A stretch of 64,000 nt of DNA from Methylibium petroleiphilum PM1 (GTDB lineage Bacteria; Pseudomonadota; Gammaproteobacteria; Burkholderiales; Burkholderiaceae_C): assembly GCF_000015725.1 (NCBI RefSeq), contig NC_008826.1:124001-188000 (forward strand), read 5' to 3'. A program made the translations under genes and the position numbers. Positions 34,499-43,820 of this stretch are shown piece after piece (position 1 is the first letter of the stretch; every line of letters starts with the position of its first letter). The notes under the pieces were generated by a model. That model worked only from the letters and a program-made list of their open reading frames with translations, had not been told where the DNA came from and made no database searches.

Positions 34499-36012
34499 TG
34501 GGCACCTCGGCGGGTGAATGGGTTCTCCACGAAGGCGCACGAATCTGACAGGCGCCGCACCAGACCGAGGCCGAGGAGACGAGTCTCCAGGTGGGCCGCG
34601 TTGTCCATCAGCGCGGCCTGGTCCACCTGGTGGCTCTCGATGTAGCGGGCGCCTTCTACGTGCCCGACCACGATGCCGTAGCGCCGGTAGATCTCGGCCA
34701 GGAACTGTGAGTACTCCATCGTGTCGTCGACGACCGTGACGACGAGTGCCTTCAGCAGCCTGTCGCTTGGCGCATAGCGGACGCGCCGGCTCAACCGCCG
34801 TGAACTGAGGCCAAGTGCCCGAGACCATGTGCCATGGATGCGGGCAACGTGCTGTTCGTGCCGGTTGAGGGCGCGCTCGAGGAGCCGGCCGAGCAACTCG
34901 GTGGGTGCCATGTTGGTCAAGGGCACCTCGTCGTCCTTCTCGTACTGGAAGTGCTCCCGCACGAGGGCGGCGCAGTTGCCCGTCGGGTCTTCGGAAGCCA
35001 GCGCTTCCAGCCATGCCGGTGTCGTTTGGAACCGCTTGATGAGCGCTTCGATGGCACGAACAGACATGCCTTGGTTGGTCTGGAAGCCAGCGATCGAGAG
35101 CGCGCGAACCTTCGTCCGTTGCTTCGACACGATCTCGCACAGCAACTCCACCGGCTCTTCAGCGCCGATGGCGTCCCGGGCTTGCTCAAGGAAGTACAGC
35201 AGGAGGTTCAGGCCGGTGATGGTGATGAGGTGGTCCAGGCCGTCGTACAGCGGCATGTCGCGCGACAGCACGGCCAGCCAGTCGTCGCACAGGCGATCAA
35301 AGCGTGGGGCGCTGGCCAGGGGGAGGTAGCCGACTTCCTTTTCCTTGTCCGCAAGATGCGGCGGGCCCTGCAGGGAGGCGACCAGCCGGTCCATTTGCGA
35401 TTCGGACTGGAACATGCGTCGCACGAGCTCGGCGCCGAGTTGCGGACTGCGCACCGCCCGGCTCAGCATCAGGTAGAGCAGTTCGCCTGTGCGGGCGAAG
35501 AAGCGGCGATCGTTGGACGCGTTGCCACTCGCGTCGAAGCGCAAGTCTTCGTACAGCGCGGCCGGCCCGAACGGGAAGACGAAGCGCGAACTCCAGCGCT
35601 TGTTGCTCTGTCCCTCGAAGGCAGAGGTGCGCAGCAGCTCGACAGCGCGCGCGAAGTCGTCGAAGCTCGTGAATCTGCGCTTCAACTCGTTCACATACCG
35701 TTCCGGCGGATCCGTCGCGTCCTCGCGAAATAGTTCGACCCACCGTGCCCACTTGGCTTCGTCGGAGCCGGTGGTGGAGCGCACGACCTCGATGTACGGG
35801 TTGTTGAAGAGGATGTTGCGCAGGCGGACCTGGTGCTGCGGGCGGTAGCGCACGCGGCCTTGGGCCGGTTCCCGCAACGGGTTGCTGAGGTTCGACTGCA
35901 GGACGTTGAAGAACTCGAGGACTGCCAGATGGGGAAGCTGCTCGTCGTACAGCCGGTGGCCCCAGATCTGCTCGTCGACGACGAATGAGACTTCCTTGAT
36001 GGTGGGTGTCAT
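34495..36012 (-). CDS. sspG: SspG/DptG-like restriction subunit
   Basis: The 505-aa product (MTPTIKEVSFVVDEQIWGHR...) has no nucleotide-binding motif and is mostly helical. Its ATG overlaps the sspF stop (ATGA), and its stop overlaps the sspH start. The assignment rests on position between a GTAGDGKT ATPase and a FtsK-type motor, the order F-G-H known from phosphorothioate-dependent restriction systems, plus a suitable length. The biochemical role of this subunit is not defined. Confidence 0.7.
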   Translation of the reverse strand: MTPTIKEVSFVVDEQIWGHRLYDEQLPHLAVLEFFNVLQSNLSNPLREPAQGRVRYRPQHQVRLRNILFNNPYIEVVRSTTGSDEAKWARWVELFREDATDPPERYVNELKRRFTSFDDFARAVELLRTSAFEGQSNKRWSSRFVFPFGPAALYEDLRFDASGNASNDRRFFARTGELLYLMLSRAVRSPQLGAELVRRMFQSESQMDRLVASLQGPPHLADKEKEVGYLPLASAPRFDRLCDDWLAVLSRDMPLYDGLDHLITITGLNLLLYFLEQARDAIGAEEPVELLCEIVSKQRTKVRALSIAGFQTNQGMSVRAIEALIKRFQTTPAWLEALASEDPTGNCAALVREHFQYEKDDEVPLTNMAPTELLGRLLERALNRHEQHVARIHGTWSRALGLSSRRLSRRVRYAPSDRLLKALVVTVVDDTMEYSQFLAEIYRRYGIVVGHVEGARYIESHQVDQAALMDNAAHLETRLLGLGLVRRLSDSCAFVENPFTRRGAQ

Positions 36013-37889
36013 GCACCGGCTCCCACGGTCACACGCTTGAGAAAGCCGCTGCCGTTTTCCTCGATCTCGATGAACGCGAGCTGCAGCTCGCCAGCGTCGG
36101 CGGTGGGTTCGCCGGGCTCGCTGTCATGTTCTGTCATCTGCTGCTGCCGCACGTGTTCCGCCTTGCGCAACAGTCGAACCTTGAACGCCAGCAGGTCTTC
36201 GTAGCACTCGTTGGAGAAGCTGCTCGGCAACGCGCCCTCAGCCACCCGGCAGATAAACTCGAATCGAACCGGCGTCAGGTCGAACTTGACCGATGCGGCC
36301 GCACCCGGGGCGACGTGCACCTCGATGGCCGGCCGCTGCGTGATCTGATCGAAGCGCAGGCGCAGCCCGGCCCCGTTGCCGACTCGCTTGGCAGGCACTT
36401 CGGTGTCGCACAGCACGCTGATCTTTGACTGGCTGAACCCGCCCGAGCTCGCGATGAAGATCGTGTCGGTGTTGTCGAGCAGAAGGCCCGTCATGACTCG
36501 GTTCAGGCCACGCACCATGCGCCCGCGCACGTGAGGCGACACCGCAAGGTTCTGTTCGCAGCACCGCTGCAGCGCCAGGTAGTCGCCTGCGAAGCGGAAC
36601 ATCGACAGGCTCCAGAATGGATAGGCTGCCGCGTCCTCAGCTGGCAGCGTGAAGAACAGGCGCTGCCGTTGGTCGCTGAGGCGCTGCACGAAGGCCGCGG
36701 CGGTCTGCTCTTCGCGCGCCGACTCGTCACCTTCCAGGTATTGGGCCTGCTGGGTGAGGTACCCGGCGCCGGCGCCGTAGACCCGGTCGTTGGCCACCAG
36801 TCTGTCGAAGTCGATGCGCAACGATTGGTCGTGCTGACCGTACACGAGGAGGCCGTCGATCGTGTTGGTCGACTCCTCGCCGATGCCGAAAGAACCCAGG
36901 GTGCGGAAAACCGTCCGCGCCATCGCGCGACGATGCCCAAGATTTGCACCGAAGACGTTCCGGTAGATGCTGGCGCGATCGGTCAGCCGCTCCTCCTGCA
37001 GGCGCGCGACGTCGCCGCACGTCATCAGGTTGTCCTTCGCATCCGGGTGACCAAGCAGCATGTTGGCCACTAGCGCGAGGAGGTCGCGCATCGGCAGGTG
37101 GGCGCCGTTCAGGCGGGCGAGGTCGATCAGGTCCTCAAGGCGACTGATGAACAGGCCGGCATCATCGGCGCCCATCGCGCGCCGACGGTTGGCGGCGATC
37201 GGACACTGACGGTCACCGGCGTTCAGCTGGCATCCATCGCAGTGGCTCCAGTCGGGGTGTTCGGTCACTGCCTTGATGACCGCGCGGAAGGAGTGGCGCT
37301 GAGTCGCGCCGCCGAGGTCGTTGAGCATCAGCCCAGGGATCGTTCGGCCCGGCTCAAGGAAGGCTCGCTGCACGTCATCGAGGAGCCGAGAGGCCGAGCC
37401 GTCCGCGGGCGAGCGGAAGGTGCGCAGCCGGTCGAGGATCTGGCCGTGGTTGCAAGCGATGACGTAGCCGACCGGGTGGCCCGGCTCAAGCGCGGACGAC
37501 TCCAGCCCGGCCAACACGGCTAGGCCCTGCTCAGGGGTCAGCTCGCTCAGGTCCTTGACGAAGGTCAGGGCACGACCGCCGGCGAGTTCCAGCGTCTTGG
37601 TCTTCTCGTGCCGATCCCATCCTTTGGGGTCGCCACCCAGCCGCTCCCAGAGCTTGCGTGCGTGGTACGTCTTGCCGTCACCGGCGGTGCCGGCGATCAG
37701 GATCGACCGCACTTCGCCGGCGGCCACCTTCTCGGCCATGGCATCGACGGAGGGCGTCGGAAGTTCGATGGGCCGCACCTGCGCCCGCTTGAGCGCGGCG
37801 TTGATGTGCTCGTCGAACAGGTTGCCGTTGGTCGGCAACGGTCCGTAGTTGCGTAGAAATCGAATCCAGTGTGCTGCGGGTGGCGTCAC
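36009..37889 (-). CDS. sspF: SspF/DptF-like P-loop ATPase
   Basis: The 626-aa product has a Walker A GTAGDGKT (residues 67-74) and a Walker-B-like LTFVKDLSEL. A Cys cluster HCDGCQLNAGDRQCPIAA about residue 220 probably binds metal. It heads the operon sspF-sspG-sspH-sspE, with all junctions overlapping or 12 nt apart. In F/G/H restriction systems the F protein is the NTPase component. The promoter must lie in the 384-nt space before 38274. Confidence 0.78.
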   Translation of the reverse strand: MTPPAAHWIRFLRNYGPLPTNGNLFDEHINAALKRAQVRPIELPTPSVDAMAEKVAAGEVRSILIAGTAGDGKTYHARKLWERLGGDPKGWDRHEKTKTLELAGGRALTFVKDLSELTPEQGLAVLAGLESSALEPGHPVGYVIACNHGQILDRLRTFRSPADGSASRLLDDVQRAFLEPGRTIPGLMLNDLGGATQRHSFRAVIKAVTEHPDWSHCDGCQLNAGDRQCPIAANRRRAMGADDAGLFISRLEDLIDLARLNGAHLPMRDLLALVANMLLGHPDAKDNLMTCGDVARLQEERLTDRASIYRNVFGANLGHRRAMARTVFRTLGSFGIGEESTNTIDGLLVYGQHDQSLRIDFDRLVANDRVYGAGAGYLTQQAQYLEGDESAREEQTAAAFVQRLSDQRQRLFFTLPAEDAAAYPFWSLSMFRFAGDYLALQRCCEQNLAVSPHVRGRMVRGLNRVMTGLLLDNTDTIFIASSGGFSQSKISVLCDTEVPAKRVGNGAGLRLRFDQITQRPAIEVHVAPGAAASVKFDLTPVRFEFICRVAEGALPSSFSNECYEDLLAFKVRLLRKAEHVRQQQMTEHDSEPGEPTADAGELQLAFIEIEENGSGFLKRVTVGAGA

Positions 37890-38273
37890 GGCCCCCTCCC
37901 CTGTGTTGCTCCGTGCCCGTTCCCGGCCGGCGGTTGGATTGCTGGGTTATTTTCGCCCTTGGCAGGCCAGGACTTTCTAATACAGCGGGAAATGTCGCTC
38001 CTTGTAAACCGAACGCGACACGAGCGGGCGGAGTGCAGATGCTCTGTGCCGCAAGCGGGGCAGCTTGGGGTAGGGAAAACGCGGACCCGGATCTGAGAGG
38101 GGTTCGAGGCGGCGTAGCCACCAGGAACGTCACCCGGGCAGGTCGGCCCCTACCGGTGGCCCCTTACGGGTCAAAGGGGGCGGCGGTTTCGTGTGCCGCG
38201 CTGAAGTAGGCAGCCGGCATGCCAAGCGCATCGGCGACACTTCGACCTCCAGGTCAATGGCAGCGGGGGCACG
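37890..38273. other. Divergent intergenic region before sspF
   Basis: No supported gene is seen in these 384 nt. They separate sspF (leftward) from a rightward unknown gene and should contain promoters for both. Short repeats such as CCCCTACCGGTGGCCCCTT are present, but no clear -35/-10 pair stands out. Confidence 0.4.
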
Positions 38274-38855
38274 ATGGGCATTGCAGAGGGCTTCTATGCC
38301 AACGTCACGCTGACGGATGTGCTCCTGGCGTCAGCGTACTACCCGATCCTGGTGGACTTGGCCAAGCACAAGCATCGTCTCACCTATGGCGAACTGGTCG
38401 AACGCGCGAAGGCCGAGTATCCGGAGAGGCCGGTGGTGCAGAAGGCCATTGCGGTGTCCACTGGTCGCCGGCTCGATGTGGTCCGCATGTTCACGAGCGA
38501 ACGAGGTCTTCCGGACCTGACTTCCCTCGTCATTAACAAGGGTTCTGGCGAGTGCGGCAGTGGCTTCACTCGCCACTTCGATCCAGTCGCCGCCCGCGAA
38601 CGAGTTTTCGAGTTCGACTGGAGCACGGTGAGCCTGGACTTCGCCTGCTTCGTCAAGTCGACCGAGGTCGCGGTGCAACCGCGCAAGAGGGTGAAGGAGC
38701 CGCGCGCTCGTGAGCTAATGGCGATCTTCTACCAACAGCACAAGGCGACGTTGCCGCCGGCCGTGCGCGATCGCCGCGAGGTGATCGTCGAGCTGATCAT
38801 GGAAGGCTTTGCAGAGCACGAAGCCTTTGCGCTGGCCATCCGAGACGTCGGATAG
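38274..38855 (+). CDS. Conserved-looking hypothetical protein of the defence cluster
   Basis: The 193-aa soluble product reads MGIAEGFYANVTLTDVLLAS, then LTYGELVERAKAEYP and VSTGRRLDVVRMFTSERGLPDLTSLVINKGSGECGSGF. The well-formed helices and Gly-containing turn suggest a conserved fold, possibly winged-helix in the N-terminal part. The Lys/Arg-rich VQPRKRVKEPRAREL may bind nucleic acid. It is divergent from the sspFGHE operon. Function unknown. Confidence 0.55.
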   Translation: MGIAEGFYANVTLTDVLLASAYYPILVDLAKHKHRLTYGELVERAKAEYPERPVVQKAIAVSTGRRLDVVRMFTSERGLPDLTSLVINKGSGECGSGFTRHFDPVAARERVFEFDWSTVSLDFACFVKSTEVAVQPRKRVKEPRARELMAIFYQQHKATLPPAVRDRREVIVELIMEGFAEHEAFALAIRDVG

Positions 38856-38944
38856 CAGTCGTATGGCAACACTGACAATGATCGTTGCACCTGAGGCGTG
38901 GCGGTAGTGCGGTGCTCGATGCGGAGGATCGTGGAGGCTGCCGG

Positions 38945-39319
38945 ATGAAGTTGGAATCGGGGAGAGCATCGATCGTGATTCGCACCGGTACCCCTGGAAC
39001 GGTGGTTTTCGAGGTGATGGGTTCGACTGGGGAGGTGCTGGCGAAGAGCATGCCGTTTCCCACGATCTGCCGCCTTGAGGCGGCGTTGGCAAGCATGGGC
39101 GCCGCGGTCGATGGGACATGGCGGGCCACGTGTGGTCCGGAAGGAGGGACGTTGCTGCTGGTCGGTCGTCGGCGAATCCCACTTCATGGAACGCCTTCGG
39201 AGGCCGAAGTATCCCTTGCCATTCAGGTCGTCGCGGAAGCGCGGATCATTGACCTGCGCCCGGAAGGCCGAAGAAGACAGGATCTGACCGGGCTGCGATG
39301 TGACCTTTCCGATGGATAG
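38945..39319 (+). CDS. Small hypothetical protein, weakly YegP-like
   Basis: The 124-aa product starts MKLESGRASIVIRTGTPGTV. The segment VVFEVMGSTGEVLAKSMPFPT followed by a helix resembles the short beta-hairpin unit of YegP/DUF1508 proteins; this is a weak resemblance. No signal or membrane segment is seen. It lies between the 193-aa gene and a methyltransferase. Confidence 0.4.
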   Translation: MKLESGRASIVIRTGTPGTVVFEVMGSTGEVLAKSMPFPTICRLEAALASMGAAVDGTWRATCGPEGGTLLLVGRRRIPLHGTPSEAEVSLAIQVVAEARIIDLRPEGRRRQDLTGLRCDLSDG

Positions 39320-39374
39320 GTGGCTCACCTCCTGAGCCAGTGGGCGTACATACTCTCTGTCGAAAGGGTCGGGC

Positions 39375-40019
39375 ATGAACAATCTCGAGCAGTCCATCGA
39401 ACGAAAAGGCGTGCCGGTAGTGGCAGCGACAGACGCCTTCTACCGGGAGAACGCGCAGTCGTACTTCGACCGGACCTTCGGTCTTTCCATGGTCCATCTC
39501 TATCGCCCGTTCTTGGAGGCGGTCGGCGAGCATGGCCGGATCTTGGACGTTGGATCCGGTTCAGGCCGTGACGTCAAAGCCTTTCGGGCATTGGGTTACG
39601 ACGCCTTCGGTATCGAGGCGTCGCCGGAACTTGCCACCCTAGCGTCGCGCCACGTAGGGCCGTACTTCACGGTCGCGCGCGCGGAGTCCTTCGAGACGAA
39701 CGAGCGGTTCGATGCAATCTGGGCATGCGCTTCGCTTTTGCATTTGCGTCGTTCAGAGCTTTACGGAACCATCAGAAGCTTGCGAGATCTGCTCAGACCC
39801 GGTGGAGTCTTCTTCGCAACAGTCCAAGTCGGCGTCGGCGACCAAGTGCAATCGGACGGGCGCCGATACACGTACTACAGCGCTGCAGAGTTCGAGGATG
39901 CGATCACGGAAAGCGGTCTTCAGGTGCTCCGGTCCTGGGAAAGCAAGGATGTGATGCGGCCGGACGGTCCGCTATGGATCAACGTCCTCGCTCGCCGTGG
40001 AGCTGAACCGTCCCGCTAA
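39375..40019 (+). CDS. Class I SAM-dependent methyltransferase
   Basis: The 214-aa product has the SAM-binding motif I ILDVGSGSGRD (about residues 56-66), an acidic motif II (FGIEASPEL), FDAIWACASLLHL (motif IV region) and LRPGGVFFATVQ (motif V/VI). These are typical of small-molecule methyltransferases of the UbiE/TehB type, and no DNA-methyltransferase NPPY/DPPY motif is seen. It is convergent with the membrane protein gene at 40016-41044. Its place in the cluster suggests a defence link, but the substrate is unknown. Confidence 0.75.
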   Translation: MNNLEQSIERKGVPVVAATDAFYRENAQSYFDRTFGLSMVHLYRPFLEAVGEHGRILDVGSGSGRDVKAFRALGYDAFGIEASPELATLASRHVGPYFTVARAESFETNERFDAIWACASLLHLRRSELYGTIRSLRDLLRPGGVFFATVQVGVGDQVQSDGRRYTYYSAAEFEDAITESGLQVLRSWESKDVMRPDGPLWINVLARRGAEPSR

Positions 40020-41044
40020 GCTGTTGGCTGGGCAACTGAAGGTTTCGCCAGCTCGGCAAGAAGCTCATCGGCTCCTGCCCGGACGAGTCTCTGAATGCTG
40101 TTTGGAAACGCGGCTGCTTCCCTGACTTTGAGGGGAGCTCCGATTGCGACCTTCGCCTCGTCTTGAGGCTCTTGCGCCCCTGCATGGAGTTCCTTTAGGA
40201 CCTCAAAGTGCGCCAGGTACTTTCCGAAGGAAGCCAAGAGCTCGGCGTGGTGCGGCATCACCAAGCCAGCCTTCTCCCCTATTAGCTTTGAGATGCTGCT
40301 GCCGATGTCGACAATCCTGTCGAAGTAGCCATCGACACCGAGGCCGCGGCCGTAGACGATGCTCCAGTCCATGATCGTTCGGAACTTGCGCCAGGCTCCT
40401 GTGGTCTCGTCGTAGATCTCAAAGAATCGGCCATCTGGATCGACCTCCTTCAGCTGATCGGCTTCGCCGGAAAGCGTCAAGTCCCGGAAGCGGTTTGGGT
40501 CCTGACTGATGAGAGCTTCATTCATCCGACGGTAGACCTCATTGGACCCGTCGAACAGCGCGCGCAGAGGTCCATACAGCTCCATGAACTGCCGCACTCG
40601 CCAATCGAACAGCGTTTGCCGGACTTCGTGGTTCGCCTTCTTGTCGGCCAGGTTCTCATCCAGGATCGCACGCTTGGCGGCCTGCTGATCCTGATGCTCG
40701 AGCAGGCGTGCTTGCATGAAGTACCCGATGCCACCTGTGATCAGTCCGCCGATCAAGACGGAGATCAGCGTGGTCAAAGGTGTCGTCCACCACGCTGACG
40801 GCAGCTTTCCTTCGATCCGGGCGACCGCTGATTCAAGGCCAGTCAGCGACTTCGTTAACGCAGCTTCATCTGGTTGCGATCCCTTGCCGTGGCCTGTCGC
40901 TGCGGGCGCTGGTGGAGGACTGACCTGGGTCGTTATCACTGGCGCCACCGCCGCGGAGTCAACGGCTTTCGGTGGGGGCGTCTGCTGCGCGCTGGCCAGC
41001 GTTGTCACGGTGGCCAAGGCAAACGCGATGAGCCATGTCTTCAT
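40016..41044 (-). CDS. Membrane-anchored protein of unknown function
   Basis: The ATG at 41044 has a perfect GGAGGG upstream. The 342-aa product has a signal-like N-terminus (MKTWLIAFALATVTTLASAQ), a Pro/Ala-rich linker, then a membrane segment at about residues 89-110 (PLTTLISVLIGGLITGGIGY). A long helical cytoplasmic domain follows (RLLEHQDQQAAKRAILDENL..., then RFRDLTLSGEADQLK). No family is recognised. It is divergent from the phosphorothioation-associated methyltransferase gene, with 178 nt between them. Confidence 0.6.
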   Translation of the reverse strand: MKTWLIAFALATVTTLASAQQTPPPKAVDSAAVAPVITTQVSPPPAPAATGHGKGSQPDEAALTKSLTGLESAVARIEGKLPSAWWTTPLTTLISVLIGGLITGGIGYFMQARLLEHQDQQAAKRAILDENLADKKANHEVRQTLFDWRVRQFMELYGPLRALFDGSNEVYRRMNEALISQDPNRFRDLTLSGEADQLKEVDPDGRFFEIYDETTGAWRKFRTIMDWSIVYGRGLGVDGYFDRIVDIGSSISKLIGEKAGLVMPHHAELLASFGKYLAHFEVLKELHAGAQEPQDEAKVAIGAPLKVREAAAFPNSIQRLVRAGADELLAELAKPSVAQPTA

Positions 41045-41222
41045 GTTCCCTCCGGAGCGCGTTGATCGCGAATTGTGCCGCCATCGGAAGGCAGCCACCG
41101 CTCGTGCGGCCGACGTGAAGAAGGGCGCTAACATGATGCTGCCGTGCTGGAATGTTGCGCACGGGCAGACCGCCTGGAGCGACGCAGCGGTCGAGTTAAG
41201 CGGTGCACTTGGAGAGGCCTCG

Positions 41223-43784
41223 ATGCGCAACGGCGCGGGGAAGCGGGTCGGCGACGACCTCTACGTCCATCTCGAGTTCGTTGACGATCTCGCGGATTCG
41301 TCGCAACGCGCGATCATTCGGAATGCGCTTCAGCGGCTCGACGATGGAGGGCGAGCGTTGGCCAACGTCGCGAAGATCAACACCCGCTCACAGCGCGTTT
41401 CACTTCTCGCCTACCCGGAGTTCGATGACGAGCCGTTTCCAGCCCTTGCTTTGAGCTGGTCCCCAGGGAGGAGCGGCAACAGCGAGCCAGTGCTACGGTC
41501 CTATGTCGAATCGCTGAACCCACCGATCCTGCACAGGAAGGAGCTGCTGGTGTCGGATCGGCATCCTGCGCGGGAACGTTGGTGCGCGATGACCTCACAG
41601 GCCGAAGCGCTCGGCTTGTTCGACGATCCGCTGTCAATCGGCTTCCGAATGAACTGGGAGCGACACATTGCGGCAAAGGGATATCAGCTGCTCGGTGGCC
41701 AGCTCGCGCCGTTGGGCAACGCCATCGACGATGTTGATGGGCGGGCGAACCGGGTAGGGCAATGTGTTCAGCGTCACCTGACCGCGCTCGGGCGGTCGGC
41801 GCTCTCGGCACCGGTCCAGACTTTGCTGCGGTTGGGTTTGCTAAGCCGCGAGATGTCATTCTTCGACTATGGCTGCGGACGAGGCGACGACCTGTCAACG
41901 CTCAGTGGCGAAGGTTTCGCTGCCCAAGGCTGGGATCCTCACTACGCGCCGAACAGGCCGCTCTCCACTGCCGAAGTGGTCAACGTCGGCTTCGTGATCA
42001 ACGTCATCGAAGATCCCGCGGAGCGCGTCGACGTGCTCCACCGCGCTTTCTCCCTCGCCCAGCGCGTGATGTCCGTGGCAGTGATGCTGTACGGACCGGA
42101 GAACGCTGGAAAGCCATTCGGCGATGGCTTCATGACGTCGAGGGGCACGTTCCAGAAGTACTTTCAGCAGGCGGAACTGAAAGACTACCTCGAGCAGGCG
42201 CTGCACCAGGAGGCAATCCTTGTTGGGCCAGGCATGGCATTGGTCTTCAAGGACAAGGATTGGGAGCAGCGATACCTCGCCGGCCGATACAGACGGCGCG
42301 ACGTGACGGAGCGCCTGCTTGCTGTCCGGCCGAGGCCGCCCAAGCCAGTCAGGGAGCAACCTGTCCGTGAGATCGCCGCGCCACGGACGCCTGAACCGCC
42401 ACATCCACTGCTCACGGAGCTGTGGCGTGCAACCCTTGACCTGGGCCGATACCCAGAAGAGGCTGAGATTGACAGGCTGCCGGAACTCATCGACGTCTTC
42501 GGCAGCTTGGGCCGAGCCATCAGGAAGATGGTCCGCAGCTTCGATGGGGCTATGCTGGCGAAGGCGCAGGCGGCGCGCGCCGACGACTTGCTGCTCTACT
42601 TCGCGATCCAGCAGTTCAGCAAGCGCCCTCGGTATCGTCAGCTGGAGGTCCGCCTACAGCGAGACGTCAAGGCGTTCTTTGGTGACTATGCGAGTGCCCA
42701 GGCGGCCGGTATGGAACTGCTCACTCGTGCGGCTGATGGAGATGCGCTGCTCACGGCTTGCCGAGAAGCGGTGACTAGCGGGCTCGGCTGGCTGGACGCC
42801 GACAAGCTGCAGCTTCATGTCTCGCTGGTCGAGCGGCTCCCGATTGTCTTGCGCGCCTTCGTTTCGTGCGGCCTCCTGGTCTACGGTGACCTGGGCAAAG
42901 TGGATCTCGTCAAGGTGCACTGCGGCTCAGGGAAACTGACGCTGATGCAGTTCGAAAACTTCGATGCACAGCCACTGCCGCTGATGACCAGGCGCATCAA
43001 GGTGAACGTACGCCGCGCCGACTACGACCTCTTCGTGTACGGGGCCGAATACCCCAAGCCGCCTCTCTATCTCAAGGGTCGCTACATGCACGAAGAAATG
43101 GCGCACTACGAAGAGCAGGAAGCCTTCGATCGGGCACTGGAGGAAGCTGGTGTCCTGGGCAGCGCCGAACATGGACCGACCTATGAGCAGCTGGAGAAGA
43201 GCTTGGCAAGGCGCAGGCTGGAGGTCAAAGGCTTTTCCCTTCGCCGCAGCACGACCATCCCATCGCTCGACGAAGCGTGTGGCGCGACGCTTTCCTACCG
43301 CAGCTTCATCGAGTGCGGCGAAACCCAGGCGCGGCTGCGGCTGCCCAACACCCCGCTGAATCCGGAGAGCTATAACGCCTTGTACGACTTGGCCGTGAAG
43401 CTGCTCGATCCGATCGTGGAGTACTTCGGCGCGATCCGCTTGACCTATGGCTTCTGTTCCCCTGGTCTGGGCGCGCACATCAAGAGGCGGGTGGCACCCG
43501 ACTTGGACCAGCATGCGGCACATGAACTGAACCGGCGCGGCCAGCCGCTTTGCGAGCGCGGTGGCGCCGCATGCGACTTCATCGTCGACGATGAGAACAT
43601 GGAGGAGGTCGCCGATTGGATTGTCGAGAACCTCCCTTTCGATCGGCTCTACTACTACGGGAAGGACAGGCCGATCCACCTCAGCTATTCGCCTACCGAG
43701 TTGGGAGAGGCGATCGAGTTGCGGGCTGGACCTTCCGGCCGCCTGGTGCCCCGGCGCTACAAGTCGGCAGGAACTCCCAAGTGA
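41223..43784 (+). CDS. Phosphorothioation-associated putative methyltransferase
   Basis: The ATG at 41223 has GGAGAG upstream; earlier in-frame ATGs lie in the divergent gene's promoter region. The 853-aa product has an N-terminal domain (GKRVGDDLYVHLEFVDDLAD...), a SAM-type motif FFDYGCGRGDDL (about 212-223) with GWDPHYAPNRPL and VVNVGFVINVIEDP, and a long C-terminal part. The central block matches the family annotated as DNA phosphorothioation-associated putative methyltransferase, often found beside dnd/ssp genes. The substrate is not known. The extra C-terminal 500 residues have no recognised domain. Confidence 0.75.
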   Translation: MRNGAGKRVGDDLYVHLEFVDDLADSSQRAIIRNALQRLDDGGRALANVAKINTRSQRVSLLAYPEFDDEPFPALALSWSPGRSGNSEPVLRSYVESLNPPILHRKELLVSDRHPARERWCAMTSQAEALGLFDDPLSIGFRMNWERHIAAKGYQLLGGQLAPLGNAIDDVDGRANRVGQCVQRHLTALGRSALSAPVQTLLRLGLLSREMSFFDYGCGRGDDLSTLSGEGFAAQGWDPHYAPNRPLSTAEVVNVGFVINVIEDPAERVDVLHRAFSLAQRVMSVAVMLYGPENAGKPFGDGFMTSRGTFQKYFQQAELKDYLEQALHQEAILVGPGMALVFKDKDWEQRYLAGRYRRRDVTERLLAVRPRPPKPVREQPVREIAAPRTPEPPHPLLTELWRATLDLGRYPEEAEIDRLPELIDVFGSLGRAIRKMVRSFDGAMLAKAQAARADDLLLYFAIQQFSKRPRYRQLEVRLQRDVKAFFGDYASAQAAGMELLTRAADGDALLTACREAVTSGLGWLDADKLQLHVSLVERLPIVLRAFVSCGLLVYGDLGKVDLVKVHCGSGKLTLMQFENFDAQPLPLMTRRIKVNVRRADYDLFVYGAEYPKPPLYLKGRYMHEEMAHYEEQEAFDRALEEAGVLGSAEHGPTYEQLEKSLARRRLEVKGFSLRRSTTIPSLDEACGATLSYRSFIECGETQARLRLPNTPLNPESYNALYDLAVKLLDPIVEYFGAIRLTYGFCSPGLGAHIKRRVAPDLDQHAAHELNRRGQPLCERGGAACDFIVDDENMEEVADWIVENLPFDRLYYYGKDRPIHLSYSPTELGEAIELRAGPSGRLVPRRYKSAGTPK

Positions 43785-43820
43785 GCTGTTCGAGACGACC
43801 TGCCGCCGGACGAAAAGCCA

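Noticed and set aside
34499-35140. Extension of sspH upstream, making a 2021-residue protein
   Set aside because: The extra segment is antisense-like, Arg/Pro-rich and lies inside sspG in another frame; the GTG at 34498 overlapping the sspG stop fits operon practice and the known N-terminal style of the family.
39375-40019. DNA methyltransferase of a restriction-modification pair
   Set aside because: The SAM-binding motifs are present but no NPPY, DPPY or PCQ catalytic motif is seen, so a small-molecule or other substrate is more likely.
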